From contig JAISTO010000192.1 of the NCBI GenBank assembly GCA_031272575.1, positions 1 to 5,244 on the forward strand: a DNA stretch of 5,244 nt. Direction: 5' to 3'. The position numbers and the translations under genes are program-made. Numbering within the stretch: position 1 is the first letter of the stretch; every line of letters begins with the position of its first letter. Positions 4,932 to 5,244 of this stretch are shown piece by piece. The stretch comes from Treponema sp. Lineage in GTDB: Bacteria > Spirochaetota > Spirochaetia > Treponematales > Breznakiellaceae. Under the pieces are notes generated by a model. The model was given only the letters and a program-made list of their open reading frames with translations. It did no database searches and was not told where the DNA came from.

Positions 4932-5068
4932 AGTAGAGAGTGGCTAGTGGGGAGTGGAGTGCGCCTGGATCGTAAGTTGCGCGGACTACCGGACAGTTTC
5001 ACGGTAGTACGCGCAACCCACTTGCAACGCGCACCCTACTCCCTACTTCCCTATTCCCCACTCCCTAT
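4932..5068. repeat. Element bounded by facing heptamer arrays (AGTGGGG type) with a central hairpin, 137 bp
   Basis: Left heptamers AGTAGAG, AGTGGCT, AGTGGGG and AGTGGAG (4932-4959) face five inverse-sense heptamers of type CCCTACT/TCCCTAT (5034-5068). The 74 bases between contain a long hairpin: 4976-4991 pairs with 5002-5017, 16 bp with one mismatch, around a 10-base loop. The hairpin contains CGGTAGTAC (5002-5010), the reverse complement of GTACTACCG in the element at 4311-4431. The element sits in the probable 5' leader of the lipoprotein gene. Confidence 0.82.
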
Positions 5069-5081
5069 CCATGGGGTTCCA

Positions 5082-5099
5082 CCCGCCCGTAGGGGCGGG
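5082..5099. repeat. GC hairpin upstream of the lipoprotein ribosome-binding site
   Basis: CCCGCCC (5082-5088) and GGGCGGG (5093-5099) pair perfectly around GTAG. The next bases are A/T-rich (GAATTTATA), and the Shine-Dalgarno begins nine bases after the stem. It could stabilise the 5' end of the mRNA or be another repeat copy; there is no T-run that would make it a terminator. Confidence 0.6.
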
Positions 5100-5107
5100 G
5101 AATTTAT

Positions 5108-5116
5108 AGGAGGAGG
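5108..5116 (+). promoter_or_regulatory. Strong Shine-Dalgarno for the lipoprotein gene
   Basis: AGGAGGAGG contains two overlapping AGGAGG cores; the second ends nine bases before ATG 5126. It is by far the best ribosome-binding site in the window, implying high translation, and it fixes the start codon. Confidence 0.9.
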
Positions 5117-5125
5117 TTTTCAAAA

Positions 5126-5244
5126 ATGAAAACAACCAAAGGAAAGAAATCCGGGAAGGGTTTCTACGGACCTGCCGCGCTTTGGGCCGCGGCGGCTGCG
5201 CTCGTACTTGCGGGCGTTGTTATTCTGGCGGGGTGTACGAACCC
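5126..5244 (+). CDS. Lipoprotein, N-terminal part only (runs off the window)
   Basis: Thirty-nine codons are visible. A basic N-region (MKTTKGKKSGKG) leads into an Ala/Leu/Val-rich hydrophobic segment at about residues 16-35, then the lipobox L34-A35-G36-C37, followed by T-N. This is a classic signal peptidase II signal, so C37 should become the lipid-modified first residue of the mature protein, anchored to the inner or outer membrane. The residues after cysteine are T and N rather than D, so inner-membrane retention is not indicated. The start is secured by the Shine-Dalgarno at 5108-5116. Nothing of the mature domain is visible, so its function is unknown. Unlike the genes upstream, it has its own long leader with several structured elements. 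Confidence 0.88.
   Translation, partial: MKTTKGKKSGKGFYGPAALWAAAAALVLAGVVILAGCTN

Larger units (their letters stand above)
4295..5125. other. 830-base intergenic region, repeat- and signal-rich, no convincing protein gene
   Basis: Open frames here are proline/arginine/serine-rich, lack Shine-Dalgarno sequences and overlap arrays of heptamers, so none is accepted as a gene. The region contains a G-rich run after the mutS stop (4295-4311), two elements bounded by facing heptamer arrays, one copy of the mutS heptamer array, a promoter-terminator pair that probably makes a small RNA, a direct repeat around a possible -10 box, and a GC hairpin before the next gene. The pyrimidine-rich stretches 4432-4509 and 4539-4600 show nothing further that can be supported. 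Confidence 0.75.

Noticed and set aside
4947..5129. A 60-codon plus-strand frame overlapping the lipoprotein start.
   Set aside because: It runs through the heptamer element, hairpin and Shine-Dalgarno of the lipoprotein gene, so it is not a credible gene.

Overview
This is a GC-rich window, rich in G or C at third codon positions, with all recognisable genes on the + strand. It suggests a Gram-negative, polysaccharide-using bacterium: there is a pectin-backbone hydrolase (GH105), a formate/nitrite-type channel end and a lipoprotein. The style of repeats (heptamer arrays and GC hairpins scattered between genes and inside a gene) would fit a member of the PVC group such as Kiritimatiellota, Lentisphaerota or Verrucomicrobiota, or a spirochaete. 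That placement is a low-confidence guess, and no phylogenetic marker was compared.

Layout. Positions 1-63 hold the last 20 codons of a probable formate/nitrite transporter. Positions 110-1225 encode a cytoplasmic GH105 unsaturated rhamnogalacturonyl hydrolase. Three bases after its stop, 1229-4294 encodes MutS, the mismatch-recognition ATPase. MutS is about 1021 residues instead of the usual 850-880. The excess is mainly two additions made of repeat DNA. One is a 30-bp tandem repeat plus a heptamer array just before the Walker A motif. The other is a cluster of perfect hairpins and palindromes in the linker between the ATPase and the C-terminal helical domain.

Positions 4295-5125 (about 830 bases) contain no convincing protein gene, but they are dense in signals: two elements each bounded by facing heptamer arrays, another copy of the heptamer array found in mutS, a strong sigma-70-type promoter (4601-4629) followed about 170 bases later by an intrinsic terminator (4797-4823), a 10-bp direct repeat around a possible -10 box, and a GC hairpin just before a strong Shine-Dalgarno. 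The promoter-terminator pair most likely defines a structured small RNA of about 188 nt. At 5126 a lipoprotein gene begins and runs off the window.

The transporter, GH105 and mutS genes are closely spaced and co-directional, so they may be co-transcribed, but their functions do not form an obvious pathway. The most interesting theme is that repeats of intergenic type have entered, and been tolerated in frame by, an essential-fidelity gene. That gene also now carries long C and G homopolymer runs which could make mutS itself slippage-prone.
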